This document shows positions 1-7,300 of a stretch of DNA of 38,742 bases, piece by piece (the stretch's first letter is position 1; every line of letters starts with the position of its first letter). The stretch is from NCBI GenBank assembly GCA_002084875.1, contig NBMH01000032.1, positions 1 to 38,742 on the forward strand. Reading direction: 5' to 3'. The notes beneath the pieces were generated by a model. That model had not been told where the DNA came from and ran no database searches. It saw only the letters and a program-made list of their open reading frames with translations. A program made the translations under genes and the position numbers. The stretch comes from Anaerolineaceae bacterium 4572_78 (GTDB lineage: Bacteria > Chloroflexota > Anaerolineae > 4572-78).

Positions 1-666
1 GGCGGTCATCTGGCTCAAAATATTGCCAACCGTCTTTTGACCAGAGATGAGTATCGACTGGTGTTTCGTTCGTCAGAGCACCAGTTGACTTTCATTGAAG
101 AAGATGAGAAGCGTTGCCAGGAATTGGAGCAACGTTACCATGTCCCCATTTACCAGGGCGACGGCACCAAAATTAAACTTTTGAAGCAGGTTGGACTCGA
201 TAATATCGATGTGGCAATTGCCGCCTCTGATGATGATGGACGGAATGTAATAGTTGCCTTACAAGCCCGTCGTTTTGGTATTGCTCAAGTAATTGCTATC
301 GTCCAAGACCCAGATTATGTCAAGTTGCTGGAAGAAAACAACATTGTGGCAGTCAGTGCACCATGGGCAACCGCAGCAATGGTAGAGAATTATCTGGATC
401 GCCCTGGTCTAGCAGACCTTCTTGAAATAGGGTCTGGGGTGGCTAGTCTTGTCGGTGTTAATGTGCCAAAAAATGCTCGTGTGGCTGGTCGGAACATTCG
501 AGATATCGATATTCCACAGGATTGTGTAGTGGCTGCCATCACTCGGGGCAAAGATTTTGTTGTGCCACGTGGCGATACCCAAATCGATGTAGGCGACCAT
601 GTGGTTTTTGTGGGACCGACTGAGGCTATCAAAAGTGCCTTTGATATGTTTTTGCAAAAGGATTAA
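1..666 (+). CDS. TrkA-type NAD-binding/RCK protein, 5' end missing
   Basis: The reading frame is open from base 1, so the gene begins upstream of the window. The visible part starts inside the first glycine-rich turn of a Rossmann fold (GGHLAQNIANRL), continues through the acidic end of strand 2 (FIEEDEKRC) and the GDGT and AASDDDGRN segments typical of TrkA-N, then has a TrkA-C/RCK_C domain (about residues 140-220, ending GDHVVFVGP). Such proteins are cytoplasmic gating subunits that bind NAD(H) or other nucleotides and control K+ uptake through TrkH/KtrB-type channels. The partner channel is not in the window. It could equally be a two-RCK TrkA whose first half is cut off; the visible part looks like one N plus one C domain. 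Confidence 0.85.
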   Translation, partial: GGHLAQNIANRLLTRDEYRLVFRSSEHQLTFIEEDEKRCQELEQRYHVPIYQGDGTKIKLLKQVGLDNIDVAIAASDDDGRNVIVALQARRFGIAQVIAIVQDPDYVKLLEENNIVAVSAPWATAAMVENYLDRPGLADLLEIGSGVASLVGVNVPKNARVAGRNIRDIDIPQDCVVAAITRGKDFVVPRGDTQIDVGDHVVFVGPTEAIKSAFDMFLQKD

Positions 667-921
667 ACAATTACCATAATAATTCTAAGTCTAAAAAATC
701 TAATACCGAATCTGACAGGATTTATAATTTGTGTTACAATGCTATTTATTGATTTATAGCATTAATCATTCCCTGCGAATTTTCAATTTTGATTTTCAAA
801 TTGTGCCATGCATGAGCAGTTCCAAGATGCCATGCACAGCGTGGACAACCACAAGGATTGCCCATGACTAATACCTGTTCTATGATTATTCGTAGATTAA
901 AAATAACAATTAGGAGTAGAC
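667..921. other. Intergenic region before asnS
   Basis: 255 bp without a gene. It has an imperfect inverted pair, GTGCCATGCAT and ATGCCATGCAC (about 9 of 11 pairing), at about 805-834. I see no T-box leader (no specifier stem, no T-box core) although the next gene is an aminoacyl-tRNA synthetase, and no convincing promoter. An AGGAG ribosome binding site precedes the asnS start. Confidence 0.4.
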
Positions 922-2262
922 ATGATGTCTCAAACTGTTCGAATACAAAATATTGCTCAACATGTCGGGCAAACCATTATCATTAAAGGTTGGTTGTATG
1001 CCAAAACAGGCAAAGGTCGCTTACAATTTCTACAGATTAGAGATGGAAGCGGTATTGTACAAGGGGTAATGTTCAAACCGAATTTACCGAAAGAGGTCTT
1101 TGATGCAGGCAAAAGACTCAGCCAAGAATCATCCATCATCGTTACAGGTACTGTCAAAGAAGACAAACGAGCGAAGGGTATTCCCAAAGGATATGAATTA
1201 GATATTACAGATTTAAAAATCGTACAAGTTGCCGAAGATTACCCTATCACACCAAAGGAGCATGGCATAGAGTTTTTGATGGACAATCGGCATTTGTGGA
1301 TTCGTTCCCGTAAGCAATGGGCGATTTTACGAGTGCGAGCGGTGGTAATGCAATCTCTCCGTCAATGGTTGCATGAGCATGGCTACCTAGAAATGAGTAC
1401 CCCCATTTTTACACCGTCTGTTGGCGAAGGAACAACAACTTTGTTTAAGACAGATTATTTTGGTGAACCGATTTATCTGGCTCAAACAGGACAGTTGTAT
1501 AATGAAGCAAACATCTTTTCATTTGGCAAGGTATACTGTTTTGGTCCCACATTCCGAGCCGAAAAAAGCAAGACCCGCCGTCACATGACGGAGTTTTGGA
1601 TGCTTGAACCTGAAACAGCTTATCAAGATTTGGACGGGTTAATGGAAATGATTGAGCAAATCGTTAGTTATACAGTCGCTCAATGTTTAGAACGATGTCA
1701 AGATGAATTGGAAATATTAGAACGTGATTTAACCAAGTTAAAACAAATCACATTACCATTCCCGCGTATTTCATACGATGAAGCTTTAGAAAAATTAGCT
1801 GACATCCGAAATAACATTCAAGACCATGAATTGAAAAAATTGTTGGAAATTGAATGGGGTAGTGATTTTGGCTCACCACATGAAACTGAATTGACCAAGT
1901 TATATGACAAACCTGTTTTTGTGTACGGGTATCCTTCACAATGTACAGCATTTTACATGGAGCCATGGGATGACCGTCCTGAAGTTTCTAAAAGTATTGA
2001 CCTGCTAGCACCTGAAGGATACGGTGAGATTGTCGGTGGCAGTGAACGAATTTCTGACCCTGAATTACTTCTTGAACGTATTCGACACGATAATTTGCCA
2101 GAAGAAGCATTTAAGTGGTATATTGAATTGCGTAAGTTTGGTAGTGTTCCCCATAGTGGTTTTGGACTAGGTTTAGGACGCACAGTAGCTTGGATTTGTG
2201 GTGTTCGTCATGTCCGTGAAACAAATCCCTATCCACGAACATTGGGGCGAGTTTATCCATAA
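922..2262 (+). CDS. asnS: Asparaginyl-tRNA synthetase
   Basis: Class IIb synthetase of 446 residues that charges tRNA(Asn) with asparagine in the cytoplasm. The N-terminal OB-fold anticodon-binding domain (about 5-110; VGQTIIIKGWLYAKTGKGRLQFLQIRDGS) is followed by the class II core. Motif 2 is FRAEKSKTRRHMTEFWMLE and motif 3 is GFGLGLGRTVAWICG. The R-H-x-x-E-F arrangement and the short insertion favour AsnRS over AspRS, which has a longer bacterial insert. The C-terminus (PYPRTLGRVYP) resembles the AsnRS variant seen in Chloroflexi and Deinococcus-like lineages and in archaeal-type AspRS. An AGGAG lies a few bases before the first of two adjacent ATG codons. The gene looks complete and undamaged, unlike several others here. 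Confidence 0.93.
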   Translation: MMSQTVRIQNIAQHVGQTIIIKGWLYAKTGKGRLQFLQIRDGSGIVQGVMFKPNLPKEVFDAGKRLSQESSIIVTGTVKEDKRAKGIPKGYELDITDLKIVQVAEDYPITPKEHGIEFLMDNRHLWIRSRKQWAILRVRAVVMQSLRQWLHEHGYLEMSTPIFTPSVGEGTTTLFKTDYFGEPIYLAQTGQLYNEANIFSFGKVYCFGPTFRAEKSKTRRHMTEFWMLEPETAYQDLDGLMEMIEQIVSYTVAQCLERCQDELEILERDLTKLKQITLPFPRISYDEALEKLADIRNNIQDHELKKLLEIEWGSDFGSPHETELTKLYDKPVFVYGYPSQCTAFYMEPWDDRPEVSKSIDLLAPEGYGEIVGGSERISDPELLLERIRHDNLPEEAFKWYIELRKFGSVPHSGFGLGLGRTVAWICGVRHVRETNPYPRTLGRVYP

Positions 2263-2288
2263 TTATCATAATAAAGTGAGGGTATCAC

Positions 2289-3431
2289 ATGGTAAATACC
2301 AGTATCGATCATATTGCCATTGTTGTTAAAAATATAGAAAAAGCATTAAATGTATATCAGAAAGCACTTGGTCTGCCATTAGATTGTGTTGAAAAAGTCG
2401 AAGAAGAACAGGTAAAAATTGCCTTTCTCCCTTTTTCGGATGGGGATAGCAAAATTGAACTATTAGAACCAATCACAGATGATAGTGGAGTGGCTCGATT
2501 CCTCGATAAACATGGCGAGGGAATCCATCATGTTTGTCTAGCTGTCGATGCTATTGAGGCAACGATGGCAACATTAGCCAAATCAGGATTGAAGCCACTT
2601 TATGACCCACCACGCATCAATAGACATAACCAAAAATATACATTCATCCACCCTAAAACAACACATGGTGTTTTACTTGAATTGTACGAAAAACTCCACG
2701 ATACTGAACAGGAAAAATCGCGGAAAGCACAAATCGGTCATTCAGACCGATTGGCATTGATGGGACAAGTTGCGGCTGGGATTGCTCATGATTTAAATAA
2801 TCTTATCAGTTCCATTGATGGCTATACTCAACTTATTCTTTTACAACAAGACACATTAGATGATAATATTATTGATACAGTTGAACGCATCCGCACTATT
2901 GCTAATCAGGCAACACGCATGGTTTCTCAGATGGTCAATTTTTCAGCAGATACTGGTTCATGTGAACTGTTTAATATAAATATTGTTGTTTCTAATATTG
3001 TCCACATTCTTGATATGAAATTTCGGCACCATAGCATTGAACTTATTGAGGATTATGCTCAGAATATCAAAGAGATATATGGTAACTCCATTGAAATTTC
3101 GCAAGTCGTTTTAAATATTGTCATCAATGCTTGTGAATCAATGCAAAATGGTGGAAAACTAAAGATTCAAACTGTACCAGTTCAGATTGGTAATGAGGAC
3201 TTTGTTCAAATCCTTATCTCTGATACAGGACATGGCATAGGTCAGGAAATCATGCCTCACATTTTTGAACCATTCTTCACCACAAAACAAGCCATGTCAG
3301 GCACAGGCTTGGGATTAGCTGTTACCAAACAAATCGTTGATGAATACAAAGGAAAAATTCATGTGTATAGTACTACTGATAAAGGAACGTTGTTTACTGT
3401 TCTTTTTCCAGTGAACACTAAAGACATGTAG
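2289..3431 (+). CDS. Methylmalonyl-CoA-epimerase-like (VOC) domain fused to a histidine kinase
   Basis: Residues 1-135 form a complete vicinal-oxygen-chelate domain close to methylmalonyl-CoA epimerase. The candidate metal ligands are present: His8 (IDHIAIVV), Glu57 (KIELLEP), His80/81 (GIHHVCLAV) and Glu131 (LLELYEK). A short linker leads to an NtrB-like dimerisation/phosphoacceptor helix with His167 (GIAHDLNNLISSIDGY), then an HATPase_c domain with N-box (IVINACESM), G1 (DTGHGIG), F box (FEPFFTTK) and G2 (GTGLGLAV). There are no membrane segments, so it is a soluble kinase. It starts 26 nt after asnS, behind GTGAGG. By inference the VOC domain senses, or still converts, a CoA thioester or similar ligand. 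No cognate response regulator lies next to it. The fusion is unusual and the frame is intact. Confidence 0.85.
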   Translation: MVNTSIDHIAIVVKNIEKALNVYQKALGLPLDCVEKVEEEQVKIAFLPFSDGDSKIELLEPITDDSGVARFLDKHGEGIHHVCLAVDAIEATMATLAKSGLKPLYDPPRINRHNQKYTFIHPKTTHGVLLELYEKLHDTEQEKSRKAQIGHSDRLALMGQVAAGIAHDLNNLISSIDGYTQLILLQQDTLDDNIIDTVERIRTIANQATRMVSQMVNFSADTGSCELFNINIVVSNIVHILDMKFRHHSIELIEDYAQNIKEIYGNSIEISQVVLNIVINACESMQNGGKLKIQTVPVQIGNEDFVQILISDTGHGIGQEIMPHIFEPFFTTKQAMSGTGLGLAVTKQIVDEYKGKIHVYSTTDKGTLFTVLFPVNTKDM

Positions 3432-3445
3432 AACAAACTTCCAGT

Positions 3446-3491
3446 CTGTCTTAAACTAAAACAAGAAAGGTTTTAAAAACCTTTCTTGTTT
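3446..3491. repeat. 46-bp palindromic element, copy 1
   Basis: The core is a 16-bp perfect stem, AAACAAGAAAGGTTTT against its complement, with a single unpaired A. It is preceded by a conserved CTGTCTTAAACTA flank. It lies just after the VOC-kinase stop, where it may act as a transcription terminator, and abuts the truncated start of a RelB remnant. A second copy is at 3969-4014. Confidence 0.85.
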
Positions 3492-3588
3492 AGCAATGGA
3501 AGAAGTTGCCATGGCACATGCCATTATTGAAGGATGACGTAACGATTTTGTTGATGATTCTGTGATATTTGATATTTTAGAAGGTTGA
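3492..3588 (+). pseudogene. RelB-type antitoxin remnant (C-terminal end)
   Basis: Reading from GCA at about 3494 gives AMEEVAMAHAIIEG, an in-frame TGA, then RNDFVDDSVIFDILEG and a stop at 3586-3588. This looks like the C-terminal tail of a small type II antitoxin, with its N-terminus replaced by the palindrome at 3446-3491 and one internal stop. It ends two bases before the ATG of the RelE-like remnant, the usual tight antitoxin-toxin spacing. Family assignment rests on position and tail composition. Confidence 0.5.
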
Positions 3589-3590
3589 CC

Positions 3591-3810
3591 ATGCATATTC
3601 GTTTTGAGAAACAATTTGAAAAAGACCTACGAAAAATCAAAGATAAAAAACTATTTTCACCAAAAAGTCGCTTTTGGTTGGTGCAGTTTATTCTTGATAC
3701 ATTGAAAGAAACATTTTTCAGGTCGGAACCGATTCCAGAATCAGAATCAAAGACTATGGAGACAACCGTTGCTTTTCAAATTATCATGGATAATGCAATA
3801 AATTTAGGTG
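3591..3810 (+). pseudogene. RelE/ParE-family toxin remnant
   Basis: The start, MHIRFEKQFEKDLRKIKDKKL, is a classic RelE-type N-terminus. After that the family signal moves between frames. RIRIKDYGD, the RelE strand usually seen as YRIRIGDYR, is read in another frame around 3740-3765, and LLFKL follows in a third. The gene therefore carries at least two frameshifts and probably an internal deletion. A single long ORF (3585-3884) exists only because the damaged toxin runs into the next antitoxin remnant. It is not expected to make an active mRNA interferase. Confidence 0.7.
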
Positions 3811-3884
3811 TATCAGATTTAGCCGCCCAACACGACCATTATTTATACGGTGTAGAAAAACATGAAGAAACTAATATTTATTGA
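3805..3884 (+). pseudogene. VapB-type antitoxin remnant (C-terminal end)
   Basis: The last 25 or so residues of the 3585-3884 frame (LGVSDLAAQHDHYLYGVEKH) resemble the C-terminus of small antitoxins that precede PIN-domain toxins. Its stop overlaps the start of the PIN remnant. The N-terminal DNA-binding half is missing and is replaced by RelE remnant sequence. Confidence 0.55.
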
Positions 3885-4000
3885 TACAGGTTGTATTCTA
3901 GGATTGGCAAATACCTATGACCAATATCACCAACAATCTAAACAAATGGCTTTAACAGCTTACATCGCCTGTCTTAAACTAAAACAAGAAAGGGTTTAAA
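3863..4000 (+). pseudogene. VapC-type PIN-domain toxin, truncated after about 35 residues
   Basis: An ATG near 3863 starts MKKLIFIDTGCILGLANTYD and continues QYHQQSKQMALTAY. This is the first strand of a PIN domain with its catalytic Asp (FIDTG). The frame then runs directly into the second 46-bp palindrome, giving the junk tail IACLKLKQERV and a stop. The remaining PIN acidic residues are absent, so no RNase activity is expected. It overlaps the end of the antitoxin remnant by about 20 nt, which is typical for vapBC. Confidence 0.65.
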
Positions 4001-4014
4001 ACCCTTTCTTGTTT
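3969..4014. repeat. 46-bp palindromic element, copy 2
   Basis: Same flank (CTGTCTTAAACTA) and same stem as copy 1, with the innermost pairs changed on both sides (AAACAAGAAAGGGTTT against AAACCCTTTCTTGTTT). The stem stays perfect, which is a compensatory change. It truncates the PIN-domain toxin remnant. Confidence 0.85.
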
Positions 4015-4034
4015 CGACTGAACATCAACCTTTC

Positions 4035-4307
4035 ATGACTAGATTACACTTATCTTCAAAATTATATTCGCAATTTGCAAAATTTCTCATACTGCGATAT
4101 AATCGACGCTTAGTTGGATGTATTATTTACGATGAGGATCTTCGTGAACTACTATTGAACGATCCTGATGCGGCTATGAAAAAGTTCAATCTCACTGATG
4201 AAGAGAAAGCTAAAATTCGGCAACATGTTGCTGAGATAAAAAAGAATAAAACAAACCAAGAAATTCATGCTTTCTTCAATAACAATAAAGTGATGTTTTG
4301 GCAATAA
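4035..4307 (+). CDS. Small protein with a RiPP-precursor-like leader helix, start uncertain
   Basis: 90 residues from the first ATG. The middle segment (DEDLRELLLNDPDAAMKKFN then LTDEEKAKI) has the pattern 'short helix, ND/EDP, A, A-L, F-x-L-T-x-E-E' found in Nif11/Franean1_4349-type RiPP leader peptides and in small LigA-like domains. The tail is basic and Asn/Lys-rich and ends NNNKVMFWQ. No modifying enzyme (LanM, rSAM, YcaO) or leader peptidase is visible nearby, so a RiPP role is speculative. A promoter-like TTGCAA-N17-TATAAT lies inside the annotated 5' end (4075-4103), so the true start may be further downstream. The gene ends at a good terminator. Confidence 0.5.
   Translation: MTRLHLSSKLYSQFAKFLILRYNRRLVGCIIYDEDLRELLLNDPDAAMKKFNLTDEEKAKIRQHVAEIKKNKTNQEIHAFFNNNKVMFWQ
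4075..4103 (+). promoter_or_regulatory. Possible sigma70-type promoter
   Basis: TTGCAA (4075-4080), a 17-nt spacer and a perfect TATAAT (4098-4103). It lies inside the longest version of the 4035-4307 reading frame, so either that start is wrong or the match is chance. Confidence 0.35.
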
Positions 4308-4324
4308 ATAGCTGTTTGCTTTAT

Positions 4325-4354
4325 AAAAAGCCTCTTAGTTTAGGGGCTTTTTTT
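4325..4354 (+). terminator. Rho-independent terminator
   Basis: AAAAGCCTC pairs with GGGGCTTTT (nine pairs, one G-T) around an 8-nt loop, followed by a run of seven T. It lies directly after the small protein and just before the hybrid kinase gene. Confidence 0.85.
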
Positions 4355-4373
4355 ATCCTCACAAAAAAAATTT

Positions 4374-7300
4374 ATGAAAAAGACAGAAATACAAAATTCA
4401 GCGATTGATGTAATACAATTGCAGACTCAAACTCATCAAAATCATAAAACCAGTTTTTTGAAATATATAGCAGTAGGTCTTGTTACATTGCATGGTCTAG
4501 CTCTTATAGTTCAGATCCTAGGTGAAAACACCCCATTGTATTCATACATTTTTGTTGGTATGGTCATGGGCTTTTATATCGGAGTGATTTATTTAAACAA
4601 CATTGGTAAAACTAATTTGGCTATTCATATTTTGTGTATTGTTTTTAATGTTGAGTTTTTCCTTGCATTTCTTATTAATGTCTTTGAATTAAAAACAGAT
4701 CCAGCAAGTTTAACAATCATAGCTTTAATGGGATGTATTATGTCATTAGTGGTTTTAGTAGCAGGAATGTTATTAGGAACTTATGCTATTGTTGGTTATT
4801 CTATTTTGAATACATTACTAATATTTGTACCTTTGTTTACTTTGTTTACTTTTTTTTATGCAATGTCTTATGGTTTCCCTATATTTTTCTTTATGTTCCT
4901 CATTGCAATTATCTCATGGCTATTTCAAAAAACTCTCAATGAATCAAATCGTAACTTTACCGAAACCGTAAATCATTTTATCGAAATCCTAGAAGAAAAA
5001 AACGAACGACTAACCTACCTAGACAAACTCAAAGACGATTTCCTAGCAAACACCTCCCATGAACTGCGTACCCCCCTAAACGGCATCATCGGCATAGCCC
5101 AATCCCTCATAGATGGAGCCACAGGGGAAATGTCTCAAGCGGCTAAAGCAAATTTAGAAATGATTACCATTAGTGGACGGCGATTATCAAATTTGGTCAA
5201 TGATATTTTGGATTTCTCTAAGTTACAACATAAGGATTTAGCCTTGCGAGCTAAGCCCACCCACATGCGAGGGTTGGTAGATGTGGTCTTGACTTTATCT
5301 GAACCATTGCTTGCTAATAAAAACATCCAATTGATTAACTCCATTCCAAGCGATGCTCCCTTCGTCTTAGCCGATGAAAATCGTATCCAACAGATTTTGT
5401 TTAATTTGGTCGGCAATTCCATTAAGTTTACGGAAGAAGGGAAGATAGAGATTAGGAGTTGGGAGTCAGGGGTTAGGGGTTGGGGGCAGGAGTCAGGAGG
5501 CGGGAATCAGGGGGCAGGGGTTAGTGATGTGAAATCAAATCATCAGATAAAATTACAAGGAGGAAAGAATCTTGAAATCATTCAAGGAGTTGAAAGTTTG
5601 GCAAAAGGCAATCAATTTAGTGACGAAAATTTATCAAGTGACAAAGATATTTCCGAAAGAAGAGATGTACGGATTGACTTCACAGATGAGGAGGTCAGCG
5701 GTGTCGATTCCATCCAACATCGCCGAAGGTTGGGGGAGAGGGAGCACACGGGAATACATCCATTTTCTACAGATAGCCCGAGGCTCTCTGACGGAATTAG
5801 AAACACAGTTGATAATCACCGGAAAACTAAATTATCTATCGGTACAGAAACTGAATCTACTCACCAATCAGATTCAAGAAATTGGAAGGATGCTCAACGG
5901 GTTAATAACAAGTCTCAGGAAACAGGAGAGTCAATAGGAAATGAACAACAAGTAACATCCCCCCAACCCCAAACCCCTAATTCCCAACCCCAACCCCCTA
6001 ATTCCCAACCCCTAACCCCTAATTTTCTAGCAATAAGCGTTTCTGATACAGGCATTGGTATTCCACAAGATAAATTTGAAACTATTTTTGATTCCTTTGA
6101 ACAAGCAGATGGTTCGACGGCACGAGAATATGGAGGCACAGGTTTAGGATTGACCGTTACCAAACAGTTAGTCGAGTTGCATGGCGGGCAGATATGGATT
6201 GAGTCGGAAATTGGGCAAGGAGCGACTTTCACATTTACTCTGCCTATAACTGATGAAAAACCAGCTGAGTCTGAGTCTCAATCGCATGAAATCATAGGGA
6301 CGATTGAGTCACGTAGTACAGACGAGATGTCCGTACAGGATAGACAAGAAATCCGTTCTATGCGTGTCGTTGAAGGACAATATAAAGTCCTTATTGTGGA
6401 TGATGAACCGATTAACTTGCAAGTCCTGAATAACTATCTAACGTTGGCAAACTATCATGTTACCGAAGCTCTCAGTGGCATGGAGGCACTTAAATTTTTG
6501 AGTAATGGGCGACAGTTTGATATTATCATCTTAGATATTATGATGCCTAAAATGTCAGGTTATGAAGTATGTAAAAAATTACGGGAAATGTACCACCCGC
6601 ACAAACTGCCTGTGCTTATGCTCACTGCTAAAAATCGGAGTTCTGACCTGGTAGCAGGTTTCAATTCAGGAGCAAATGATTATCTGGTCAAGCCATTTTC
6701 CAAAGATGAACTGCTCAGCCGTATAAAGACTCACTTGCATCTGGCAAAAATCAATCAATCCTTTGGCAGATTTGTGCCGTTAGAATATCTGGAATTTATG
6801 AATAAAGAGAGCATAATGGATGTCAAACTCGGCGACCATGTGGCGAAAGAGATGGCGATAATGTTCACAGATATTCGCTCATTTACCACCATGTCCGAAA
6901 CTATGACTCCCCAAGAAAACTTTGATTTTATCAATGCCTATCTACAGCGAGTCAGTCCCGTCATTCGTGACATGAACGGCATTATCATCAAATTCTTAGG
7001 TGATGGTATGATGGCTGTTTTCCCAGACGGGGTTGACAGTGCGGTATGGGCGGGTATATCTAAGGTTAAGCAGATAGAGTTATACAACATGTCACGCCAA
7101 CGAAATGGCTATCAACCGATTCATGTTGGCATTGGCATTCATTTCGGTCACATGATGGTCGGCATGGTCGGTGAGGAAAATCGCATGCAAGGGGATGCTT
7201 TCTCAGATAATGTCAATTTGACTTCACGAATCGAAGGGCTGACAAAGCATTATGGGGTGAACATAATTGTAAGTGGAGAGGTGATTGCGGAACTACAACA

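Larger units (their letters stand above)
5451..6026. mobile_element. IVS-like element inside the kinase ATPase domain: inverted G/C-rich arms around a four-helix-bundle gene
   Basis: The left arm (about 5451-5525) is a G-rich array built from degenerate units such as TTAGGGGTTGGGGG and GAGTCAGG. The right arm (about 5957-6026) is C-rich, with CCCCTAATTCCCAACCC-type units repeated about three times. The two are imperfect reverse complements, so the transcript could fold into a long stem with the nested gene in the loop. This resembles the intervening sequences in some 23S rRNAs, which encode the same protein family and are cut out by RNase III. The host frame stays open through the whole insert. 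The left arm also fits a G-quadruplex pattern (GGG, GGGG, GGGG, GGGGG with short loops). The element limits are judged from kinase homology, not from target-site duplications, which I could not see. Confidence 0.7.

Noticed and set aside
667-921. T-box riboswitch ahead of asnS
   Set aside because: No T-box core sequence, specifier loop or terminator/antiterminator pair could be found.
5612-5819. Two minus-strand frames inside the IVP element
   Set aside because: They are complements of the conserved IVP codons, with no ribosome binding site and no recognisable domain.
5451-6026. Diversity-generating retroelement (the IVP protein resembles Avd)
   Set aside because: No reverse transcriptase, template repeat or C-type-lectin variable region is present.
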